DNA from: Flavobacterium limnosediminis JC2902
GTDB lineage: Bacteria > Bacteroidota > Bacteroidia > Flavobacteriales > Flavobacteriaceae
Direction of reading: 5' to 3'
Length of the DNA stretch: 64,000 bases
NCBI RefSeq assembly: GCF_000498535.1
Contig: NZ_AVGG01000011.1
Location: 116,183-180,182, forward strand
This document shows, one piece after another, positions 53,025-61,208 of the stretch; position 1 is the stretch's first letter; the number at the start of each line of letters is the position of its first letter. Both the position numbers and the translations under genes were made by a program. Under the pieces are notes generated by a model that did no database searches, was not told the origin of the DNA, and saw only the letters and a list, made by a program, of their open reading frames with translations.

Positions 53025-53603
53025 ATGACAAAAGCAAAAGTGCTAAAAGAAGCGACTGCCCTTTTTAATACAAAAGGGTATAAATCTACATCATTGAGCG
53101 ATATCACTGAGGCTACAGGCTTAACCAAAGGTGCAATTTACAGGCATTTTGAAAGCAAAGAAAGTCTTGAAATTGAAGCTTTCCAAAAAATGATGCAAGC
53201 TATTTTCGTGACTTTAAACGAGAAAATCAAGGCGGAAAACAACACTAGAGACAAGCTCTTTTGCGTACTGAATTTGTTTCAAAGTTACATTACAAATCCA
53301 TTCATTATTGGCGGTTGCCCGCTACTAAATGTTGCTGTGGAAGTTGATGATACCAACTTAGAATTGAAGCAAAAAGCACAACAAGCCTTATTTGTTTTTC
53401 GGGACTCTGTGGAGAAAATAATTATCAATGGAAAAACACACAAACAAGTCAGGAATTTAGTTAACGAAAAATTAGTCGCAACTATCCTAATATCAACGCT
53501 TGAGGGTGGTGTAATGATGAGTAAATTACAAAATTCAAACGCCGATATTGAGATTGTGGTGAACCACTTAAAAAACTGGATCGTTTCGGACATCTTACTG
53601 TAA
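53025..53603 (+). CDS. TetR/AcrR family transcriptional regulator
   Basis: 192 residues from the ATG at 53025. Longer starts (TTG 52977, ATG 53010) are excluded because they precede or coincide with the predicted transcription start near 53011-53013. The N-terminal helix-turn-helix is KEATALFNTKGYKSTSLSDITEATGLTKGAIYRHFESKESL, a typical TetR DNA-binding domain; the C-terminal ligand domain resembles TetR_C_(AcrR/YcdC) types. Two near-identical palindromes, before this gene and before the next one, suggest auto-repression and control of the downstream hydrolase. The ligand is unknown. Confidence 0.92.
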   Translation: MTKAKVLKEATALFNTKGYKSTSLSDITEATGLTKGAIYRHFESKESLEIEAFQKMMQAIFVTLNEKIKAENNTRDKLFCVLNLFQSYITNPFIIGGCPLLNVAVEVDDTNLELKQKAQQALFVFRDSVEKIIINGKTHKQVRNLVNEKLVATILISTLEGGVMMSKLQNSNADIEIVVNHLKNWIVSDILL

Positions 53604-53620
53604 AAAAATTTAAACAATTT

Positions 53621-53636
53621 GATACCGATCGGTATC
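53621..53636. promoter_or_regulatory. Operator 2 (perfect palindrome) before the hydrolase gene
   Basis: GATACCGATCGGTATC, an exact 16-bp palindrome, 18 bp after the regulator stop and 17 bp before the hydrolase ATG. A -7-like TATCTTAA overlaps its end, weaker than at operator 1. Confidence 0.7.
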
Positions 53637-53653
53637 TTAAAATAAAAATAATT

Positions 53654-54490
53654 ATGAATTCTAAAAAAATAATGCAAAAATCTATAGGTTTTTATTTCAA
53701 TTTCCTCTCGTTTGCACATCCAAAAAAACTAAAAAAGGAAGGTTTTCTACTTTTTTGCAATCCATTTGCCCGAAAAGTGAAACCGCATCAATTGGAATTT
53801 TTGCAAAAAGGAATGGCTGACAGCTTTACTTTGGAAGGTTACAAAATCCAAACATACAAATGGGGCAACGGAAGTAAAAAAGTACTTTTGGTCCATGGTT
53901 GGGCAAGCCATTCTTTCCGTTGGAAAAACTATATTGAGCATTTGGTGAAAAACGACTTTACGGTGTATGCGTTAGATGCACCGGCTCATGGTTTGTCTTC
54001 GGGGAAGTCCATTCATGTGGTTTTGTATGCGAAGGTTATCAACGCCTTTTTAGAAAAAAATTCGGAGATTTCATCCATTGTAAGTCATTCCATCGGTGGA
54101 TTCGCAACCACTTATTTTTTAGACCACTACAAAGAGCATACTATTAAAAAAGTGGTCGTCATGGGCGCACCCGGTGAAGCTTCCGATTTTTTTGATTTTT
54201 ACAAACAAACATTAGGATTAACGACAAAATCTGTCGACTTAATAATTGATGAATTTCAGGCACAATTAGGAAAATCACCAAACTATTATTCGAGCGCCAA
54301 ATTTGCTGAAAGTATTACTATTCCGGCTTTAATTGTACATGATAAAGATGATTTGGCTACCAGTTTTAAGTATTCCATCCGATTAAGTAAACATTGGAAA
54401 AACAGCCAACTGCTACTTACAGAAGGATTGGGTCATGATTTAAAAAGTAAGGAACTGCTAAAAAAAGTTACCGATTTTGTCACAAACTAA
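53654..54490 (+). CDS. Alpha/beta hydrolase
   Basis: 278 residues. The opening segment VLLVHGWASHSFRWKNYIEHL supplies the oxyanion-hole strand-turn (HGW); the nucleophile elbow is SIVSHSIGGFATTYFLD (Ser in SHSIGG, pattern GxSxGG with Ser for the first Gly), the acidic residue is likely in VHDKDD and the His in GLGHDLKSK. No signal peptide, so cytoplasmic; an esterase or lipase-like substrate is unknown. It lies 50 bp after the TetR gene and carries operator 2 in its upstream region, so it is probably induced with it. Overlaps anmK tail-to-tail by 11 bp. Confidence 0.88.
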   Translation: MNSKKIMQKSIGFYFNFLSFAHPKKLKKEGFLLFCNPFARKVKPHQLEFLQKGMADSFTLEGYKIQTYKWGNGSKKVLLVHGWASHSFRWKNYIEHLVKNDFTVYALDAPAHGLSSGKSIHVVLYAKVINAFLEKNSEISSIVSHSIGGFATTYFLDHYKEHTIKKVVVMGAPGEASDFFDFYKQTLGLTTKSVDLIIDEFQAQLGKSPNYYSSAKFAESITIPALIVHDKDDLATSFKYSIRLSKHWKNSQLLLTEGLGHDLKSKELLKKVTDFVTN

Positions 54491-55553
54491 ATTCATAAAT
54501 TTCACCGGAACAATGATCATGCATCGCTCCCGTAACACTTGCCAGTACATTTGCCTCGTTTCTAAGCCTTAACACTCCTAACAGCCCAAAAATCAGCGCT
54601 TCCTTAAATTCTATGGTTTTGGCATCTGGGATTACAATCTGCATTTCCGGTAGATAAATCTGCATTCGCTCAATTAAAAAATCATTATAGGCTCCCCCAC
54701 CCGTAACTAAAAGCTTTCCTCTTTTTTCAGGCAAAGCCGACGCAATCTGAAAAGCCACATGCTCGGTAAATGTCCGGAGTTTATCTTCAACCGGTATAGA
54801 ATACTTTTCCATCATTGGCAACACCGTCTCTTTCACGAATTCAAAACCGAGTGATTTCGGATAACTTTTCCGATAAAAATCCAAGGCATTTAATTCGGAC
54901 AACAACACTTCAGAAATGCTTCCGCTTTTTGAAATCTGTCCTTTATCGTCGTATTTCAATCCTAATTTATCAGCATAAAAATTCAGCACCGTATTCACCG
55001 GAGAAACATCGAAGGCAATTCTGTTTCCGTTTTCTTCAAAAGAAACATTGGAAAATCCGCCTAAATTAAGACAATACTCATAATCCGAAAACAAAATACG
55101 GTCGCCTATAGGAACTAAAGGGGCGCCTTGTCCACCCATTTTCACATCCTGAACCCGAAAATCACAAACTACTTTCTGATTGGTTAGCGTTGCTATTTCC
55201 GGAAGATTCCCTATCTGCAGAGTGAATCCGTTTTGCGGCTGATGTAAAATCGTATGGCCGTGCGAACAGACCGCATCTAAAGCTTCAATTTTATTTTTTT
55301 TGATAAAATCGGAAATAATTTCAGCCAACAAAACCGTGTATTTTTCATTAAGCACAATCAATTCGGCATCCGAAAAACTGACGGCATTTTTAAGTTGACT
55401 CACCCATTCTTCCGAATAAGCGACCGTTTCGCTCTCAAAAATCTGAAATTTCCATTTCCCGTTTTCAACAGAAAAATTAATATGTGCCAGATCAACACCA
55501 TCAAGTGAAGTGCCCGACATTACCCCAACAATATTGTACGTCTTATTTTGCAT
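54480..55553 (-). CDS. anmK: Anhydro-N-acetylmuramic acid kinase
   Basis: 357 residues. NIVGVMSGTSLDGVDLAHINF is the phosphate-binding signature of AnmK, and CSHGHTILHQPQ, QIGNLPEIATLT, and GAPLVPIGDRILF are family blocks. LVTGGGAYNDFLIERM is the nucleotide-binding end. It phosphorylates 1,6-anhydroMurNAc recycled from the cell wall, opening the anhydro ring. Convergent and overlapping with the hydrolase by 11 bp. Confidence 0.95.
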   Translation of the reverse strand: MQNKTYNIVGVMSGTSLDGVDLAHINFSVENGKWKFQIFESETVAYSEEWVSQLKNAVSFSDAELIVLNEKYTVLLAEIISDFIKKNKIEALDAVCSHGHTILHQPQNGFTLQIGNLPEIATLTNQKVVCDFRVQDVKMGGQGAPLVPIGDRILFSDYEYCLNLGGFSNVSFEENGNRIAFDVSPVNTVLNFYADKLGLKYDDKGQISKSGSISEVLLSELNALDFYRKSYPKSLGFEFVKETVLPMMEKYSIPVEDKLRTFTEHVAFQIASALPEKRGKLLVTGGGAYNDFLIERMQIYLPEMQIVIPDAKTIEFKEALIFGLLGVLRLRNEANVLASVTGAMHDHCSGEIYEFSL

Positions 55554-55575
55554 GGGTTAAAATTAGGTAATCCAG

Positions 55576-55606
55576 TTGAAAATATGACATTTATAAAGTA
55601 TCTTTG
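55576..55606 (+). promoter_or_regulatory. Promoter of the acyl-CoA dehydrogenase gene
   Basis: TTG (55576-55578), 20-bp spacer, TATCTTTG (55599-55606), ending 43 bp before the ATG. Full consensus match. Confidence 0.65.
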
Positions 55607-55649
55607 GGGACTTTTTTAAAAGACTTACGAACAAAACATTGAAAATAAA

Positions 55650-56789
55650 ATGAATTTTAATTTAAGCGAAGAACAGTTAATGATTCAGCAGGCAGCAAGA
55701 GATTTTGCTCAGACTGAATTGTTACCGGGAGTTATTGAAAGAGACGAACATTCAAAATTCCCTACAGAACAAGTCAAAAAAATGGCTGAACTTGGTTTCT
55801 TGGGAATGATGGTTGATCCTAAATACGGTGGAGCCGGACTAGACAGTGTTTCCTACGTTTTAGCAATGGAGGAGATCGCAAAAATTGACGCTTCTGCTGC
55901 TGTGGTGATGTCGGTGAACAACTCTTTGGTTTGTGCCGGATTAGAGAAATTCTGTAACGAAGAGCAAAAAATGAAATATTTGGTGCCGTTAGCAAAAGGA
56001 GACGTTATCGGTGCTTTCTGTTTGTCTGAGCCGGAAGCAGGTTCGGATGCGACATCTCAAAAAACTACCGCAATTGATATGGGAGACCATTATTTAATGA
56101 ATGGTACTAAAAACTGGATCACCAACGGTGGAACAGCTTCTACTTATATTGTAATTGCTCAGACTGATATTGAAAAAGGACACAAAGGAATCAATGCGTT
56201 CATCGTTGAAAAAGGATGGGAAGGTTTCTCTGTAGGACCAAAAGAAAAGAAAATGGGTATCAGAGGATCTGACACGCATTCTTTAATGTTCTCTGACGTT
56301 AAAGTTCCGAAAGAAAACAGAATTGGTGAAGACGGATTCGGTTTCAACTTCGCCATGGCGGTGTTAAACGGAGGCCGTATCGGTATTGCTTCTCAGGCAT
56401 TGGGAATTGCATCAGGTGCTTATGAATTGGCGTTGAAATACTCACAAGAGCGTGTGGCTTTCAAAAAACCGATTTTCCAACACCAGGCCATTGCTTTCAA
56501 ATTGGCAGATATGGCTACGCAAATCACGGCAGCCAGAATGTTATGTTTCAAAGCAGCTTGTGAGAAAGATGCAGGTCAGGATATTTCACAATCAGGAGCT
56601 ATGGCTAAATTATATGCTTCTGAAGTGGCAATGAACACGACTGTTGAGGCGGTTCAGATTCACGGAGGAAACGGATATGTAAGTGAATACCATGTGGAAC
56701 GTATGATGCGTGACGCGAAAATCACTCAGATTTATGAAGGAACTTCTGAAATTCAACGAATTGTAATCTCAAGAGGATTGGTTAAATAA
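55650..56789 (+). CDS. Acyl-CoA dehydrogenase
   Basis: 379 residues, the usual length for short/medium-chain acyl-CoA dehydrogenases. FCLSEPEAGSDA and NWITNGGTASTYIVIAQT are FAD-binding blocks; the catalytic Glu is in IYEGTSEIQRIVISRGL near the C-terminus, and VSEYHVERMMRDAKI precedes it. It introduces the alpha-beta double bond in acyl-CoA for fatty acid or branched-chain amino acid breakdown, passing electrons to ETF. It is a single gene between anmK and the T9SS cargo, with its own promoter. Confidence 0.95.
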   Translation: MNFNLSEEQLMIQQAARDFAQTELLPGVIERDEHSKFPTEQVKKMAELGFLGMMVDPKYGGAGLDSVSYVLAMEEIAKIDASAAVVMSVNNSLVCAGLEKFCNEEQKMKYLVPLAKGDVIGAFCLSEPEAGSDATSQKTTAIDMGDHYLMNGTKNWITNGGTASTYIVIAQTDIEKGHKGINAFIVEKGWEGFSVGPKEKKMGIRGSDTHSLMFSDVKVPKENRIGEDGFGFNFAMAVLNGGRIGIASQALGIASGAYELALKYSQERVAFKKPIFQHQAIAFKLADMATQITAARMLCFKAACEKDAGQDISQSGAMAKLYASEVAMNTTVEAVQIHGGNGYVSEYHVERMMRDAKITQIYEGTSEIQRIVISRGLVK

Positions 56790-56807
56790 TCCCTTCACTT
56801 TATAAAA

Positions 56808-56842
56808 TGAAAAAGGCTGGTATTTAAACCAGCCTTTTCTTT
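56808..56842. terminator. Bidirectional terminator between acyl-CoA dehydrogenase and the T9SS cargo
   Basis: AAAAGGCTGGT / ACCAGCCTTTT stem followed by T-rich DNA on the plus strand and by an A-run mirror on the other. Confidence 0.8.
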
Positions 56843-56855
56843 TATAAGTTAGAAT

Positions 56856-59800
56856 TTATTTTTTGGAAATGATTCGTTTTGTACCTACTTCTTTATCGGT
56901 AATCACTTTAATGATGTACATTTGACCGTCACCTTGATTAAATTTAATATCCAGTCTGACTTCTTTATTAAAGTACGCATCGGCATCGTCATAAGCCATT
57001 ACGAATATTCCTTTGGCATCATACACTTCAATTCGAGCTTTTGACTGATAATCAAACTCGTATCGGATATTGATGTACTCTTTGAAAGGAACCGGATAAG
57101 CACTAAACATGGCTTCAACAGTTTGACCAGAAGGAGCGTTATCTGCCACTTGAACACCATCTGTACAGGCTGGTGGTAGCGGCGTATTGTCTGAACCTCC
57201 GAGAACCGCGTCTATCGTACCAGCACTTCCGGCTACAGGGTTACCACCTATTGTAGTCACAAAATCATAAGTACAAGTTTGACCAGTGGTTGGTGATCCG
57301 ATAAGCGATTTAACATCATATTTAACGCCGAGAACGTATTCAACTCCCGCAGTAGCTCCTGTAACTCTCATCTGGGCCTGACCATTACCTGTACCTGTTA
57401 AATCAACTGTATTCAATCTGGTACAGTTCGGTCCAAACAATTTTACGTCTTTATTGCCCTGAACTTGGAACAAATTGAAACCAGTACAAGTACTATTGGT
57501 TTGCACCACATTTATAGTAAAGTCTGCACTTGGCGCTGTCAATTTAGTATAGTAGAAGAACACTCCTGGAATTGCATTACTCACAATTCCTCTTCTTGCT
57601 GTATAATGAACATTTTCTAGTTCTGTAGCATTTCCGAGTACGATATTACAACAAGCGGTTTGTGTTGGGAAGATGTGTCCGCCACATGGTAATGACTCAA
57701 TGGTTGTTGGAAGCTCATCGGTACATCCGGCTTGTGGACTTTGCGCGTAGTTGGCATCATAAACCCTTACGGTATGTGGACCCGCTGCTACACCTGTAAA
57801 TGTGTATGTAATTGGAGCTGTCACATCAGTTACGTCCACTCTATCATCTGGATCAGTTGAATCAATCGCTATTTTATACGGCGGTGTACCACCAGAAATT
57901 GTAGCAATAATGGTTCCATCACTTGCGCCACAACTTGCGTTGGTAGGAACTAAGGATACTAAGTCTAGAGCGGCGGCTGGTTCAGCTATTACAATGGGAG
58001 TTTTATCTACAAGCACACCATCAACAATAACGTCTTCATTAACACATCGTGAAACACCTGAAACATCTGTAACCAAATAATTATATGAACCTGCTGGTAA
58101 ATTATCAAATAATACATTAATTACAGCTGTATTTCCACCTCCAGTTCGGTATGGCGAAACAGGATCCCCCACTTTATACAATTCTACAGTGTATGGTGGT
58201 GTACCCCCTTGGGCAGTAACCGTAATACTTCCTGTACTAGCACCTTTACACAACACAGGTGTTTCAGTACTATTACAACCAATAGCACAGTTATATGTAA
58301 CTCTAAATATAGCTGAACATTCGTTTTCACATAAGGTAGTCCTATTTCTCAATCTCCAAGTAACAGTTACCTGTGTTGTTTCTGCAGTAGGGACACCTAA
58401 TCTCGGATTTAAAGGAGCATTAGATATATTTGCAAGATCATTTGGATTCTGATCTGCTGCTGAAGGAGAATACACATAGGTTACACTTATCACATCTGTA
58501 TTTGATGGTGGTGCGAAAGAATTAAACCACGCAGTGAATTTAGGGTTTGTACCTTCTATAAAATTAAGTGTATTCGGATCATCAGGTCCATTTTGAGCAA
58601 CTGAAGCAGATACACCACAGTCAACTTCATTAAATAGTGAATTATTGAAAAGAGGACATACAGGAAGTGGATTAACCGTTAAAGTACCATTACCACTGCC
58701 TGTACAACTATTGCCGTCCGTGATTGTCACACTGTAAGTACCGGCAACACTGGCACTAAAACTGGCAACATTTCCCGGATTGGATGCCCCCGCAGGAACT
58801 GTCCATGCATAAGTGTAAGAACCCGCAGGTACAGGCACCGCCGTTATCGTTGCACTTCCAGCAGAAGCACAAATAACAGGACTGTTCACAGTAACGGTAG
58901 GATTCGCAGTTATTGTCGTTAATAGAGAACATGTATTGGATAAATTCTGCCTTGTTACAGTAAGCACAATATCAAAAGAACCTGCTAAAAAATCAGCTCC
59001 TTGCGGAACAACAGTTACTGTTGAGTTAGTATTTACCCCACTAATCATAGCCCCGGCAGTATTGTTTTGCAGACTCCATGAGTAGGTAACCGGCTCATTA
59101 TTGGAATTAGTTATACTTGAAGTATAATTTAAAGAAGCTACGGATGCACAGGCTGTTGTGGGACCTGATACCAAACAACGAGGCGGAATTACTACTGCTG
59201 CAGCTGCAAGAGATCTATCCTGATTACCACCGGTACCATTCAACCCTAGTATTCTCGAATGATAGGGTGACCCGCTGATTGCAGTTGCACCTTCACCGGC
59301 ACCCCAGTCGTATTCGGCTGCAATATGACCTCCCCATGCGATAACCACTGTAGCAGAAGTTGCATTAAAAGTAATTCGCATACTTGTTTTAGCACTAGCT
59401 CCTGTCAAGACATCTTCATCAAGATAATCAACATCTGTTATTGCACCGTTCCAAATGGTAAGAAGACGCAGTGAAGCCGCTAAATTATCAAAATAATCAG
59501 CAGTCTGCGCATTTGCCGGTTCGGGAATAGGGAAAGTTGACGGAGCACCCAAACCGCTAATTCCAATGGTAGGGTCAATAACTTCAGCCGTATGTCCGAA
59601 ACCTAGATGGGATCCATTTGGATTATCAATATTATTGTAACTGGTTATAAAATCAATAGCATGCTTGCTGTTGTCTCTTGTATCCCATTCAATATCTATA
59701 TAATTAGACCCTAGAACTAAATCAGTCAATATAACGCGATAAGGTATCGACCATCCTTCCGAATAGTGCGCCTGTGTAGCATTTGCATTACCGTTAACCC

Positions 59801-60053
59801 AAGCGGCTGGACTCGTCGGTGATGCAGCAGAACCATTTCTAATCTGATCTAAGTTATAAGCAGGATTTTGCCCATAAAAAGAAATATTACTAAACAGCAA
59901 AAGTAAAAATGCGACACGAGAGATCCAGTTTTTATTAAACTTAGCTTCCCGAAAGGAAGTATAACACCAATCTACAAACACCCCCGTCAAATGGAACAAA
60001 GAGCCATTAGGCCATAGGGTATTTTTACGATAAAAGAATATAAAATTTTTCAT
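56856..60053 (-). CDS. Large secreted protein with PKD/SprB-like repeats and T9SS type A domain
   Basis: 1065 residues. A long leader (~63 residues) has a hydrophilic n-region of ~45 residues, then a hydrophobic core (VAFLLLLFSNISFYG) and cleavage after YGQ, much like the 2597 gene. After a ~220-residue N-terminal domain, PKD-like and SprB-like repeats follow (TSSITNSNNEPVTYSWSL; SYTYAWTVPAG..GTYSVTITDGNSC; TGSITVTAQGGTPPYTVELY; GTIIATISGGTPPYKIAIDS). The C-terminus is a type A sorting domain (FSAYPVPFKEYINIRYEF..IEVYDAKGIFVMAY..KRIISKK). T9SS export and removal by PorU are expected. The cargo role is not known; adhesion or matrix is inferred. Confidence 0.92.
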   Translation of the reverse strand: MKNFIFFYRKNTLWPNGSLFHLTGVFVDWCYTSFREAKFNKNWISRVAFLLLLFSNISFYGQNPAYNLDQIRNGSAASPTSPAAWVNGNANATQAHYSEGWSIPYRVILTDLVLGSNYIDIEWDTRDNSKHAIDFITSYNNIDNPNGSHLGFGHTAEVIDPTIGISGLGAPSTFPIPEPANAQTADYFDNLAASLRLLTIWNGAITDVDYLDEDVLTGASAKTSMRITFNATSATVVIAWGGHIAAEYDWGAGEGATAISGSPYHSRILGLNGTGGNQDRSLAAAAVVIPPRCLVSGPTTACASVASLNYTSSITNSNNEPVTYSWSLQNNTAGAMISGVNTNSTVTVVPQGADFLAGSFDIVLTVTRQNLSNTCSLLTTITANPTVTVNSPVICASAGSATITAVPVPAGSYTYAWTVPAGASNPGNVASFSASVAGTYSVTITDGNSCTGSGNGTLTVNPLPVCPLFNNSLFNEVDCGVSASVAQNGPDDPNTLNFIEGTNPKFTAWFNSFAPPSNTDVISVTYVYSPSAADQNPNDLANISNAPLNPRLGVPTAETTQVTVTWRLRNRTTLCENECSAIFRVTYNCAIGCNSTETPVLCKGASTGSITVTAQGGTPPYTVELYKVGDPVSPYRTGGGNTAVINVLFDNLPAGSYNYLVTDVSGVSRCVNEDVIVDGVLVDKTPIVIAEPAAALDLVSLVPTNASCGASDGTIIATISGGTPPYKIAIDSTDPDDRVDVTDVTAPITYTFTGVAAGPHTVRVYDANYAQSPQAGCTDELPTTIESLPCGGHIFPTQTACCNIVLGNATELENVHYTARRGIVSNAIPGVFFYYTKLTAPSADFTINVVQTNSTCTGFNLFQVQGNKDVKLFGPNCTRLNTVDLTGTGNGQAQMRVTGATAGVEYVLGVKYDVKSLIGSPTTGQTCTYDFVTTIGGNPVAGSAGTIDAVLGGSDNTPLPPACTDGVQVADNAPSGQTVEAMFSAYPVPFKEYINIRYEFDYQSKARIEVYDAKGIFVMAYDDADAYFNKEVRLDIKFNQGDGQMYIIKVITDKEVGTKRIISKK

Positions 60054-60184
60054 AATAATACGGTTTTAGAGCCATATTATCAGTAGCGTTCAGATAGAAA
60101 AAGAGCTTCAAATAAATTTGAGAACTTTCCAATCATGAATTGAAATTCTAAGATTATTCCGAAAAAAGCAAAAAGAAGAAAAAA

Positions 60185-60560
60185 TGTTAATTGATTAGGT
60201 GGAGGTATTATTGCACGTGGCAATCACAATTAACCATCAAACCGTCTGAAACCAATAAAAATGCAATTGATTTGTGTAGAGGTATTGCATGTCGCAATCA
60301 CAATTAACCGTTGAAGTATATGAAACTATTATAAAATGTTAATTGATTTTTGTGGAGGTATTATTGCACGTCGCAATCACAAGTAACCATCGAACCGTCT
60401 GAAACCAATAAAAATGCAATTGATTTTTTTTAGAGGTATTGCATGTCGCAATCACAATTAACTGTTGAAGTGTCTAAAACTATTATAAAATGTAATTGAT
60501 TTTTGTGGAGGTATTATTGCACGTCGCAATCACAAGTAACCATCAAACCGTCAATAACTT
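60185..60560. repeat. Five-unit A/B-alternating tandem repeat (~76 bp each)
   Basis: The shared word GAGGTATT starts at 60202, 60279, 60355, 60433 and 60508 (periods 77, 76, 78, 75). Units 1, 3 and 5 have TATTATTGCACG and a CCATC(A/G)AACCGTC tail; units 2 and 4 have TATTGCATG and a CGTTGAAG-like tail. So the true unit is ~154 bp, two and a half copies. Every unit carries ATTGC-A(C/T)GT(C/G)-GCAAT-like inverted sequence. No coding frame crosses it. Confidence 0.8.
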
Positions 60561-61127
60561 ATTCCGTTATTCTGCGACAAATTTAACACTAATTTGACTG
60601 AATTAACATATTTATAGTAAACATTCTTAAATATTTAACTTTTTTAACAATACGTTGATTACCAGATAGTTATATTTAAAATAAACGTAAGAAGTTTCAT
60701 TGTAAATTTATCGACAGGAATCAAAACATCAAAAAAAAAAATACTCTCTAAGTTTTACAACTTTAGTCAACCATGTCCATATCAAACAAAAAACTTTATC
60801 GATTCCAGCAAGAGCCTTCAAAAATAAACAAACCCTCCCACAGGATTGTATTTAATTTATTTCGTACATAACAAGCCTTTGATGAGTCCTAAAAAACACT
60901 ACAAGATTAATAAACATAGGTGTAGGAAATATAAAACACCTAAGTTTATTCTTATATTTTGTATAGGGTTTTAAATTCTGATTTTTTGAATATTCAACCT
61001 CCTTAAAACTTCAAAAACAAACAACAACTTATTCAAAATCACATTATTACAGATTTTATTTATTAATTTTTTTCTTAAAAAAAAGAAATCACGTAATGTG
61101 AATCTTATAAATTTCGCTAAAACATGT

Positions 61128-61184
61128 ATTTCATCGATTTTTTTGTTAATTTCATCGATATTTTATTCTAACTGATTAATTTTG
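61128..61184 (+). promoter_or_regulatory. Direct repeats and -7 element before the metalloprotease gene
   Basis: ATTTCATCGAT occurs twice (61128-61138 and 61149-61159), 21 bp apart, i.e. two helical turns. TAATTTTG (61177-61184) fits the -7 consensus 25 bp before the ATG. A suitable TTG is missing, as is common for activator-dependent promoters. Confidence 0.4.
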
Positions 61185-61208
61185 AGCCGATTAATAAAAT
61201 AATAGTTT

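Larger units (their letters stand above)
60054..61208. other. 1.15-kb divergent intergenic region
   Basis: No gene seen. It contains a five-unit tandem repeat (60185-60560), then AT-rich DNA without recognisable features, then direct repeats and a -7 element before the metalloprotease gene (61128-61184). Confidence 0.6.

Noticed and set aside
60185..60560. CRISPR array
   Set aside because: Units are regularly spaced, but the 'spacers' are not unique: they alternate between two related sequences, and no cas genes are near.
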